Origin: Sedimentisphaerales bacterium
GTDB taxonomy: Bacteria > Planctomycetota > Phycisphaerae > Sedimentisphaerales > Anaerobacaceae
Assembly (NCBI GenBank): GCA_030630905.1
Contig: DAOVMB010000065.1
Location: 1 to 9,051, forward strand
Length of the DNA stretch: 9,051 bases
Reading direction: 5' to 3'
The notes beneath the pieces were generated by a model that searched no databases, was not told where the DNA came from, and worked only from the letters and a program-made list of their open reading frames with translations. A program made the translations under genes and the position numbers. Below, piece after piece: positions 1-6,040 of the stretch (position 1 is its first letter; each line of letters opens with the position of its first letter).

Positions 1-224
1 AATTGAGTATGTTCGCCGGTTGCCTCGTTGACTACGATAAGACCTTCTACATTCTCACGTTGTAGTTGCTCGTTAGCATTCAAAAGTTCGATTCCATAGA
101 CTGTTCCGTCCGGCGCGATATCCACTATGAGTTCGTCACTGAGTTTTATCGATTGAACTTCAGCTTTTTTCTCCTTAAAGCGAATATAACCTATATTATA
201 CCGTGGGTCGTAAGTGAGTTTCAT
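1..224 (-). CDS. DUF2283 domain protein (YuzE-like), 3' end cut by window edge
   Basis: The reading frame opens at an ATG at 224 and runs without a stop to base 1, giving 74 visible residues that begin MKLTYDPRYNIGYIRF. The short N-terminal strand with a Y-D-x-x-Y-N-x-x-Y-I-R-F pattern, then an acidic strand (ELIVDIAPDGTVYGIELLNA) with the D-x-x-G-x-x-x-G-I-E-L-L signature, is typical of DUF2283. An AAAGGAG Shine-Dalgarno at 234-240 sits 9 nt before the ATG and fixes the start. It follows the DUF4258 gene by 26 nt on the same strand, so the two are very likely co-transcribed. DUF2283 genes are often found beside DUF4258 genes, and the pair is widely suspected to be toxin-antitoxin-like; the biochemical role is unproven. 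The family is usually about 60-90 residues, so only a few C-terminal residues are probably missing. Confidence 0.85.
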   Translation of the reverse strand, partial: MKLTYDPRYNIGYIRFKEKKAEVQSIKLSDELIVDIAPDGTVYGIELLNANEQLQRENVEGLIVVNEATGEHTQ

Positions 225-250
225 AACACTTGTCTCCTTTTCAAATTCGC

Positions 251-502
251 TCAGAAGTATCGTGTGATTACAGAAATAACCAGCCAATCATCGTCTTGTT
301 GAACAGCGTAGGCTTCAACCTGTTTCGTTTCATAGTGTTTGCCTCGCCATCGCTTATCATAAGCAAAGTTCCTGCGGAATCCAGTTCTATTGAATTTTGC
401 GTTAAATTGCTCTCCTGCTTCCACTGCAACAATCACTTCCTGCTCAGTAGCGCCCCGTTGAGCCATGCGTTCCAACGCATGTGGATGGAAACGAATCGCC
501 AT
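251..502 (-). CDS. DUF4258 domain protein, putative toxin-like partner
   Basis: This 83-residue protein starts MAIRFHPHALERMAQRGAT. The H-x-x-x-R-M-x-x-R-G motif (His7, Arg11, Arg15) followed by a helix with EQEV is the hallmark of DUF4258. The C-terminal strands (KQVEAYAVQQDDDWLVISVITRYF) match the usual ending of the family, so the gene looks full length. An AGGAAG about 10 nt upstream (near 512) and the sigma70-like promoter at 568-596 support the start at 502. The DUF2283 gene lies 26 nt downstream. Proteins of this family are small and soluble with conserved His/Arg residues, and an RNase-like toxin role has been proposed. For this gene that is inference from context, and no catalytic residue can be assigned from sequence alone. 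Confidence 0.88.
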   Translation of the reverse strand: MAIRFHPHALERMAQRGATEQEVIVAVEAGEQFNAKFNRTGFRRNFAYDKRWRGKHYETKQVEAYAVQQDDDWLVISVITRYF

Positions 503-567
503 AATCCTGACTTCCTGTCCTTAAACAGTCTTGAAGACCACTTCCATTTACTCAACGACTGAACATT

Positions 568-596
568 ATTATATCATTAAAATAGCCCTTTTCCAA
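568..596 (-). promoter_or_regulatory. Extended -10 sigma70-like promoter for the DUF4258/DUF2283 pair
   Basis: On the minus strand a perfect TATAAT (568-573) is preceded by TGA, making an extended -10. Exactly 17 nt further upstream is TTGGAA (591-596), which matches 4 of 6 bases of the -35 consensus. Transcription would begin near 561, leaving a leader of about 58 nt before the DUF4258 start. It lies in the 122-bp gap downstream of the MBL-fold gene, so the small pair has its own promoter. This is the best promoter in the window by eye. Confidence 0.65.
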
Positions 597-624
597 ACAT
601 TTTCTGCTTTAAAAAAAGCTTCGA

Positions 625-1299
625 TTAGAAGAAGGGATTGTGTGCTTTTTCGGCGGCGATTGTTGTTGCGGGGCCGTGGCCGGGGTAGACTTTTGTTTCT
701 TCGGGGAGGGTGAAGAGTTTTTCTCTGACGGAAGTCAGCAGTTGTGACATACTGCCGCCGGGGAAGTCGGTCCGGCCAATCGAATCGGCAAAAAGGGTGT
801 CGCCGACAAAGGCGACGCCATCTTCCTTTGAATACAGGCTGATGCCGCCCGGGGTGTGGCCGGGGGTGTGGAGCACGAGTAATTTCACGCCGGCCAGGTC
901 GATTATGTCCCGCTCTTTTAAGGATACATCTTCCGCCTCGGTGACGAAAGCTGAGCCGGACATGGCGGATAGATTTATATTCGGTTCAGTGAGCATTTCG
1001 GCGTCGAGATTGTGAATGTAAACCTTGATTTCAGGGAACCGGCTTCGCAACACCGCTACGCCTGCAATATGGTCGATGTGGCCGTGAGTTAAGACCACGG
1101 CAACCGGATTCAGTTTTTGCTCTGTTAGAAAGTCTATCAACTCACCAGCTTCGAGCCCGGGATCGATGATCAGGCAATCCTTAGCCTGCCTCGTCTCCGC
1201 TCGGCATGAAGAATCCTTCACCCTGAGCGAAGTCGAAGGGTTGCGCAGAATATAACAGTTGGTCTGGTACCCACCCAAAATCAGATAGTCTATTTTCAT
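625..1299 (-). CDS. MBL-fold metallo-hydrolase (hydroxyacylglutathione hydrolase/glyoxalase II-like)
   Basis: This 224-residue protein has the complete metallo-beta-lactamase fold ligand set: THGHIDH at 71-77 (His72, His74, Asp76, His77), His148 in GHTPGG, the bridging Asp in GDTLF (Asp167) and His208 in YPGHGP. The IGRTDFPGGS segment (174-183) is typical of the cytosolic glyoxalase II-like (YcbL-type) subgroup, which usually hydrolyses thioesters such as S-lactoylglutathione. The start at 1299 is supported by AAGGAAG at 1307-1313. Residues 21-40 do not fit the family: the expected short turn between the first strands (NCYIL...DCLIIDPG) is expanded by about 20 residues encoded by a repeat-like insert. 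The insert is in frame and all ligands remain, so the enzyme may still be active. The gene appears monocistronic and is divergent from the ABC exporter. The exact substrate cannot be read from sequence. Confidence 0.92.
   Translation of the reverse strand: MKIDYLILGGYQTNCYILRNPSTSLRVKDSSCRAETRQAKDCLIIDPGLEAGELIDFLTEQKLNPVAVVLTHGHIDHIAGVAVLRSRFPEIKVYIHNLDAEMLTEPNINLSAMSGSAFVTEAEDVSLKERDIIDLAGVKLLVLHTPGHTPGGISLYSKEDGVAFVGDTLFADSIGRTDFPGGSMSQLLTSVREKLFTLPEETKVYPGHGPATTIAAEKAHNPFF
1180..1239 (-). repeat. In-frame repeat-like insert inside the MBL-fold gene
   Basis: This 60-bp segment encodes residues 21-40, a Ser/Arg-rich stretch without counterpart in the fold. On the minus strand it opens with CCCTTCGACTTCGCTCAGGG, whose ends pair (CCCT with AGGG), and it holds an imperfect palindrome of the type GCCGAGC...GAGGC. 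A 7-bp direct repeat, AATCCTT on the plus strand, occurs at 1176-1182 and 1212-1218, exactly 36 bp apart; it encodes the repeated KD at residues 28-29 and 40-41. The 'CTTCGACTTCGCTCAGG' type of sequence is familiar to me as a short dispersed repeat in several environmental bacterial phyla. That is from memory and not checked. Confidence 0.6.
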
Positions 1300-1324
1300 T
1301 TAATTGCTTCCTTAAAAAGCGAAC

Positions 1325-1353
1325 AGACTAACAAAAATGGTATTTGGAGTCAA
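1325..1353 (-). promoter_or_regulatory. Candidate promoter for the MBL-fold gene
   Basis: On the minus strand TTGACT (1348-1353, 5 of 6 of the -35 consensus) is followed after 17 nt by TAGTCT (1325-1330, 3 of 6 of the -10 consensus). Transcription would start about 20 nt before the ATG at 1299, just upstream of the Shine-Dalgarno. The rest of the 202-bp divergent gap, 1354-1501, should hold the rightward promoter of the ABC exporter. TTGACC at 1365-1370 and TTGACG at 1447-1452 are possible -35 boxes, but neither has a good -10. Confidence 0.4.
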
Positions 1354-1501
1354 TACCTTTAGGCTTGACCGACATGTGGAAGTTTGTTAGTGTGCCCGGA
1401 TTGTATTGAATTGCTGATAAGGGTCTGAGGTATGGATTCAGAGTTTTTGACGATACGGCAATAGTGATATTCGAGCTTCATATTATGGAGAAAGTTGTCG
1501 A

Positions 1502-3721
1502 ATGAAAGCCTTTGGGCGAATATTCAAATATATCTGGCCGCAATGGCCGAGACTGATTGTGGTATTCAGCACCGCCGTGATTGTCGCAATCCTTCTTTCG
1601 GTCAGTTTCATGACGATTATCCCACTGATGAAAGTCATGCTCGGACAGGAAGGCCTGCACGGCTGGGTTGACCGCAAGGCGTGTGACTGGAAATACGGCG
1701 TGGATATTTACCTGCCTGACGCGGCGGATATTACTACAGGCAGAGCACAGGAAATGGCACACAGCCTCTTGGTAACAGGCGTCGAAAAGGACAGTCTGGC
1801 CCATCTGGCGGGATTGCAGAACGCCGACAAAATCGTGGGGGTAGGCGCCCACATGCCTTCAGAGAGCAATCCCACGATTGCGACACCCAAAATGTTGGAG
1901 GAAATGGCAACGAGCAAAGAGGCCGCAATTGCCGTTTTAGTCAAACGGTTTGACCGGGATAATGTGGTCAAGCTCGAGACACTTATTTTCAACACTCCTT
2001 CAAACGATGATTTCGTAAGGAGACTGGACTGGAGCAGCATCCGCAGGAGTCGATGGTCACTCAAGCTGGCGCTTATGGAAAGGGCCCAATGGACGGTGGG
2101 CTTTCTGCCGAGAGAACAGGACCAGACCAACAAGACCGACGCCGTAGTCTTTATTATTCTTGCGATGGGAGTTATAACTATCATTCGCTGCCTGGCGAAG
2201 TTCTACCAGGGTTACATGGCTCACAAGGTTATGCAGGTGGCCATCACTCGGATGCGCGAGGACGTCTTCGGGCATGCCATTGAAATGCCGATGGGATTCT
2301 TCGCCAGCGAAAGACCGACCGACACGATCAGCAGAATCATACGTGATACGAATGTGATAGCGTCGTCGATCAAAACGCTGCTCGGACGGGCCCTTCGCGA
2401 ACCGCTAAACGCGCTGTTCATGCTGATATGTGCGATGGTTCTGAGCTGGCAACTCGTACTGATCTTTTTGTGTATGGGCCCGTTTGTGGTGGGATTGACA
2501 GCCTTTTTCGGCAAGAAAATGAAGAAAGCAACGAAGAAATCACTGGTGGCCGGATCGCAGATGCTTGCCAAGCTCAATGGGGTCATGGCCGGTCTGAAGA
2601 TCGTCAAAGTGTATAACCAGCAAAGCTACGAACGAAACAGTTTCAAGACGATAAACAACAGGTTGCTCAAACAGTTGTTGAAAATCGCCAAAGTCAACGC
2701 GGCTACGACGCCAACGCTGGAAGTTTTCGGCATGATCGGCGGAGCTATGGCACTGATCGTGGGGGCACACTGGATCACTCAAAGCACGACTACTGAAAAT
2801 CGGATAGAAGGTACGGAGTTCTTTCTGCTTCTGGCTTTGCTGGGAGCCGCCGCCGAATCCGTGCGAAAAGCCAGCGGAGTATGGAATAGAATTCAGGAGG
2901 CCAACGCCGCGGCAGAGAGGGTTTTTGCCGTAATGGACGAGCCGGTCGAAGACGAATCGGCCAAGGCGCCGGCCCTTGAGCTTGCGAGGGACAAGATCGA
3001 ATTCGTGGATGTTGCTTTCACCTATCCCGGCGAGCGGTCACAGGTCCTAAAAGGGGTAAACCTTGCCGTCCAGGCAGGTCATAATGTTGCCATTGTAGGA
3101 CCGAACGGCTCGGGCAAGACCACCCTGGCTAATCTGCTCCCCAGACTCTACGACCCCGACAGCGGACAAATCTTGATAGACGGCAAAGATATTCGCGAGG
3201 TTTCGCTCGTTAGTTTGCGGAGCCAGATTGCGATGGTGACCCAGAATATCGTGACTTTCAACGATACGATCGAGGCTAACATAGCATACGGCAAAACGGG
3301 AGCCACCGCTGAGGAAGTTGAGAAAGCTGCCAGGCGAGCGTATGCTCATGAGTTTATCAGCACGCTGCCGCAAGGCTATGATACGGTAATAGGTGAGCAC
3401 GGCACGGGACTAAGCGGCGGACAGCTTCAGAGGATCGTCATTGCAAGGGCGATCCTCAAGGACCCTGCGATTTTGATTTTTGACGAAGCCACCAGTCAGG
3501 TCGATGCCGACAGCGAAGCCAAGATCCATAACGCTATCGAGGAAGTCATGCAGAACAGGACGACTTTTATCATTGCCCACCGATTCAGCACGGTTATCAG
3601 CGCGGACGTGATAGTAGTCATGGATGACGGACAAATTGTGGCTCAGGGCCAGCACAATGAGTTGATGAAAACCTGTGCATTATATCAAAGCCTGTATGAA
3701 ACCCAGTTAGTCAAAGCATAG
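1502..3721 (+). CDS. MsbA-type ABC half-exporter (TMD-NBD fusion) with PDZ-like insert in the first periplasmic loop
   Basis: This 739-residue protein fuses an exporter membrane domain to an ATPase domain, as in MsbA and other lipid or drug exporters that work as homodimers. After a cytoplasmic elbow helix (KYIWPQWPR), membrane helices are predicted near 18-42, 213-232, 302-320, 322-336, 405-425 and 438-455. The ATPase domain has Walker A GPNGSGKT (533-540), Q-loop Gln581, signature LSGGQ (637-641), Walker B ILIFDE (657-662) with catalytic Glu662, and H-loop His693, so it is complete. About 170 residues separate helices 1 and 2, where MsbA has only a short loop. Residues 87-163 read like a PDZ domain: V-x-x-V-x-x-D-S-L-A-x-x-A-G-L, then a D-K-I-V-G-V strand and a late V-L-V-K-R strand. 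GGAG at 1487-1490 precedes the ATG by 11 nt. The length exceeds the usual ~580 residues by that insert. Substrate is unknown; a lipid or glycolipid is plausible. Confidence 0.93.
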   Translation: MKAFGRIFKYIWPQWPRLIVVFSTAVIVAILLSVSFMTIIPLMKVMLGQEGLHGWVDRKACDWKYGVDIYLPDAADITTGRAQEMAHSLLVTGVEKDSLAHLAGLQNADKIVGVGAHMPSESNPTIATPKMLEEMATSKEAAIAVLVKRFDRDNVVKLETLIFNTPSNDDFVRRLDWSSIRRSRWSLKLALMERAQWTVGFLPREQDQTNKTDAVVFIILAMGVITIIRCLAKFYQGYMAHKVMQVAITRMREDVFGHAIEMPMGFFASERPTDTISRIIRDTNVIASSIKTLLGRALREPLNALFMLICAMVLSWQLVLIFLCMGPFVVGLTAFFGKKMKKATKKSLVAGSQMLAKLNGVMAGLKIVKVYNQQSYERNSFKTINNRLLKQLLKIAKVNAATTPTLEVFGMIGGAMALIVGAHWITQSTTTENRIEGTEFFLLLALLGAAAESVRKASGVWNRIQEANAAAERVFAVMDEPVEDESAKAPALELARDKIEFVDVAFTYPGERSQVLKGVNLAVQAGHNVAIVGPNGSGKTTLANLLPRLYDPDSGQILIDGKDIREVSLVSLRSQIAMVTQNIVTFNDTIEANIAYGKTGATAEEVEKAARRAYAHEFISTLPQGYDTVIGEHGTGLSGGQLQRIVIARAILKDPAILIFDEATSQVDADSEAKIHNAIEEVMQNRTTFIIAHRFSTVISADVIVVMDDGQIVAQGQHNELMKTCALYQSLYETQLVKA

Positions 3722-3779
3722 TATGGCAATATCGACAACGAACCAAACTGCATAATAGAATCGCTATTATTCGAGCGTA

Positions 3780-3801
3780 CCTGACAAGATCGGGATTTTT
3801 T
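3780..3801 (+). terminator. Candidate rho-independent terminator after the ABC exporter
   Basis: CCTGA (3780-3784) can pair with TCGGG (3790-3794), using one G-U pair, across a 5-nt loop, and is followed at once by A and six T residues (3796-3801). The stem is short and only moderately stable. It lies 59 nt after the exporter stop codon. A second hairpin upstream, ATAATAG/CTATTAT at 3752-3758 and 3764-3770, has no T tract. Together they suggest that transcription of the exporter ends before the GH130 gene. Confidence 0.4.
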
Positions 3802-3895
3802 GGTTGGACGGTATTTAAATTTCGTACTTTGATTCATAGGAAATTGTTCATCTTGCCGATTAAATTAGTTAATGTAAGCTAAAGATGTGATATCT

Positions 3896-3951
3896 CGTTC
3901 TGAGTTCGGCGTGCTGCGTTCTGCAGCACGCAGCACGGAGAACGTAGAACG
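3896..3951. repeat. 56-bp imperfect palindrome (REP-like element), copy 1
   Basis: The inner stem CGTGCTGCGT (3910-3919) pairs perfectly with ACGCAGCACG (3928-3937) around an 8-nt loop. Further out GTTC (3904-3907) pairs with GAAC (3940-3943), and CGTTCT (3896-3901) with AGAACG (3946-3951). No T tract follows, so it does not look like a standard terminator. Its first 27 bases match 7676-7702 at 23 of 27 positions, which shows a repeat family within this window. It lies 27 nt before the GH130 start codon and would form a strong hairpin in that leader if transcription began upstream of it. Confidence 0.75.
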
Positions 3952-3978
3952 TCCTTTACGTTTTGGGAAAATGAAACT

Positions 3979-4938
3979 ATGCCTGAGCTTTCACGACAAA
4001 AAAAAGCACACGATCTCTTTAAAAGGTACGATGGCAATCCAATAATGACACCGGAGAACTGGCCCTACCCGACAAATGCCGTCTTCAATCCCGCGGCAGC
4101 TAAGTTAAATGACGAAACGCTGCTGTTGATTCGCGTCGAGGATATGCGCGGCTTTTCTCATTTGACGGTCGCCCGCAGTGCCGATGGATTCACGAACTGG
4201 GAGATTGACGCTACGCCAACCCTCGAAGCCGACCAAAGCTCCCGAGAGGAAAGGTGGGGGCTGGAAGATCCTCGCATTGTATGGCTGGAGGAGCAAAAGC
4301 AATTTGCCGTTACCTACGTTTCTTTCAGTGAGGGCGGTCCGGTCGTTTCGCTGGCGATTACCAAGAATTTCAAGACGTTTGCCCGGCTGGGTTCATTGCT
4401 GCCGCCGGAGGACAAGGATGCCTGCCTGTTTCCGCGCAGGTTTAACGGACGATTCGCACTGATTCACCGGCCCATTGTCCGGGGCGAAGCTCACATGTGG
4501 ATCAGTTTCTCGCCGGATCTGAAACACTGGGGCGACCACAGGTCGTTAATTATGACGAGGACGGCCTATTGGGATTGTCACAGAGTCGGGCTGGCTTGCC
4601 AGCCTATTGAAACACCGGAAGGCTGGATGTTATTTTACCACGGCGTCCGTGCTACCACTGCAGGAGCGATATACCGGGTCGGATTGGCTCTTTTGGATTT
4701 GAACTCACCCTGGAAAGTCCTGCGCCGAAGCGATGAGTGGGTTCTTGGACCAAGCGCAATTTACGAGCGTATCGGCGATGTCAGCGATGTTATATTCCCC
4801 AACGGCGCCACTGTCCACAAGGAAACCGATCAGATTAACCTCTATTACGGCGCAGCCGACAGCACCGTCGCCGTAGCGACAGCAAAATTAAGCGATTGTA
4901 TCGACTATGTTTTGTCCTGTCCTAAAGTAGATGAATAA
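3979..4938 (+). CDS. GH130 family glycoside phosphorylase/hydrolase (beta-mannoside-active type)
   Basis: This 319-residue protein contains the GH130 five-bladed propeller motifs in order: LFKRYDGNPIM (13-23), NPAA (37-40), a LIRVEDMRGFS strand (50-60), ARSADG (65-70), GLEDPR (94-99), KDACLFPR (146-153), LIHRP (161-165), GWMLFYHGV (215-223), YRVGLALLDL (232-241) and LYYGAAD (288-294). Asp97 in EDPR corresponds to the proposed catalytic acid. Family members mostly phosphorolyse or hydrolyse beta-1,2- or beta-1,4-mannosides, with reversible phosphorolysis giving mannose 1-phosphate. Length is normal and there is no signal peptide, which suggests a cytoplasmic enzyme. The ATG at 3979 has only a weak purine-rich GGGAAAA upstream. 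An earlier ATG at 3971 is in another frame and stops after about 25 codons. No transporter or mannose gene is adjacent, so substrate and subfamily are not assigned. Confidence 0.93.
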   Translation: MPELSRQKKAHDLFKRYDGNPIMTPENWPYPTNAVFNPAAAKLNDETLLLIRVEDMRGFSHLTVARSADGFTNWEIDATPTLEADQSSREERWGLEDPRIVWLEEQKQFAVTYVSFSEGGPVVSLAITKNFKTFARLGSLLPPEDKDACLFPRRFNGRFALIHRPIVRGEAHMWISFSPDLKHWGDHRSLIMTRTAYWDCHRVGLACQPIETPEGWMLFYHGVRATTAGAIYRVGLALLDLNSPWKVLRRSDEWVLGPSAIYERIGDVSDVIFPNGATVHKETDQINLYYGAADSTVAVATAKLSDCIDYVLSCPKVDE

Positions 4939-5027
4939 GCCGCCGGCAGGTTAACACAGGAAATGCCTTCCGCACTTTTTCCGGAACGCGAGCCCCATCT
5001 CTTTACGCAGGAAAACGTTTCGCCTTT

Positions 5028-5981
5028 TCATTGTGCCTGAGCTGGCGTTTGTTGCAGATGGTCGATCGCAAATTTGGCCCGCACACTCTCAAGTAGTTGC
5101 GCCTTCTTTCGGATTTTCCAGACGAGCACGACTATGGGCTGCCTTTTCCTCTCCTTAAAGGTTATTATTATTCTTCCAAAGCCCATGAGCCGTTCGAGGA
5201 AATCGCTCGTATCGATGCGGGTGTTGTAGTCCTCCCTGCCTATTTGCTCTCCTGATTCGGTCGGGCCTTCCTGCAGGTTCATATAGTTGGGCGTTATCGT
5301 CACATAATAGAAAAGCCCTTTGAGCCAGGAAATCAGAATTGTAAACAGGCCGATTATGCCGACAAGAAGATAGACTGTAGCGTTCATAGATACGGCAATG
5401 TTTCTGAAAAGTTTTAGGAAGGGCACGACCCAGCCAAGCAGATGCAGCCATAAGAGGAAGAATCCCAAACTTACAATTGTTATGAGCAGTATCTTAATGC
5501 TGATGTTGTATTCTTCTATGAGAAAGTTCAGGAAGAATACGGCAAACCAGATACCTCCTACGGCAGTTCCGGAGATACTGTGAAAACATGAGAATCCCGC
5601 CGCCAGGAACGAGGCAACAATAGTGGGGACATAAAGTACCTTTGGCGTCCAGTTAAAGACAACAAGCCAGTCATTTATGTCCGGGTCCAGCCTGATTGCC
5701 TTCTGCATTCTCAATCTTGTTCTGAGAGTTTTGCGAAGGATGAACCATGCCCCGACTGCGGCTGCGACCAGGCCTATAGCGATATATACGGCTATCATCT
5801 TATTTGACATCCACTCGATTTCGGACGGTTTGGGAATCAGGAAATAAATGAGAATAAATAAAATAACTATCAGTCCGACGAGGCCTGAAACCCAGAAGAT
5901 GATTTTCTTTTTCCTTTTTGCGCTTTTGGAATCACTCTTCTCTTCAACATTTCTGTTGTCTTCGACGTTCTGTTCTTCCAT
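5028..5981 (-). CDS. Six-helix membrane protein with C-terminal PH-like domain, function unknown
   Basis: I chose the ATG at 5981 (317 residues) over the upstream ATG at 6014 because AAAGGG lies about 7 nt before it. Residues 1-26 are acidic then strongly basic (KSAKRKKK), a likely cytoplasmic tail. Hydrophobic segments fall near 27-49, 62-82, 115-134, 142-157, 161-187 and 202-220. Residues 225-305 look like a bacterial PH-type (bPH2/DUF304-like) domain: YYVTITPNYMNL, a turn, a DYNTRIDTSDFLERLMGFG segment, then the IIITF and IVVLVWKI strands ending in a helix. It lies 59 bp downstream of the TolC-like gene on the same strand and is probably the last gene of the efflux operon. It ends 89 bp from the convergent GH130 gene. 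I recognise no exact family; an accessory or stress-related envelope protein is one possibility. Confidence 0.8.
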   Translation of the reverse strand: MEEQNVEDNRNVEEKSDSKSAKRKKKIIFWVSGLVGLIVILFILIYFLIPKPSEIEWMSNKMIAVYIAIGLVAAAVGAWFILRKTLRTRLRMQKAIRLDPDINDWLVVFNWTPKVLYVPTIVASFLAAGFSCFHSISGTAVGGIWFAVFFLNFLIEEYNISIKILLITIVSLGFFLLWLHLLGWVVPFLKLFRNIAVSMNATVYLLVGIIGLFTILISWLKGLFYYVTITPNYMNLQEGPTESGEQIGREDYNTRIDTSDFLERLMGFGRIIITFKERKRQPIVVLVWKIRKKAQLLESVRAKFAIDHLQQTPAQAQ

Positions 5982-6040
5982 GATATGCCCTTTCAAAAAT
6001 GAGCCGTAAGCCATGTAAAGTTGAAATCAGGCACATATTA

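Noticed and set aside
230..562. A 110-codon rightward open frame across the DUF4258 gene
   Set aside because: It is antisense to DUF4258, which has clear family motifs, a Shine-Dalgarno and a promoter; the rightward frame has none.
606..619. GCTTT/AAAGC hairpin as terminator of the MBL-fold gene
   Set aside because: The stem is only five mostly AT pairs and the T run lies within the hairpin rather than after it.
3971..4047. Short upstream open frame beginning at the ATG at 3971
   Set aside because: It has about 25 codons, overlaps the GH130 start in another frame and encodes no recognisable peptide; at most it may influence GH130 translation.
4939..5027. Bidirectional terminator between the convergent GH130 and membrane-protein genes
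   Set aside because: Only a five-pair stem (TTCCG/CGGAA near 4968-4986) and the self-complementary AAACGTTT near 5013-5020 are visible; neither forms a convincing terminator with a T tract.
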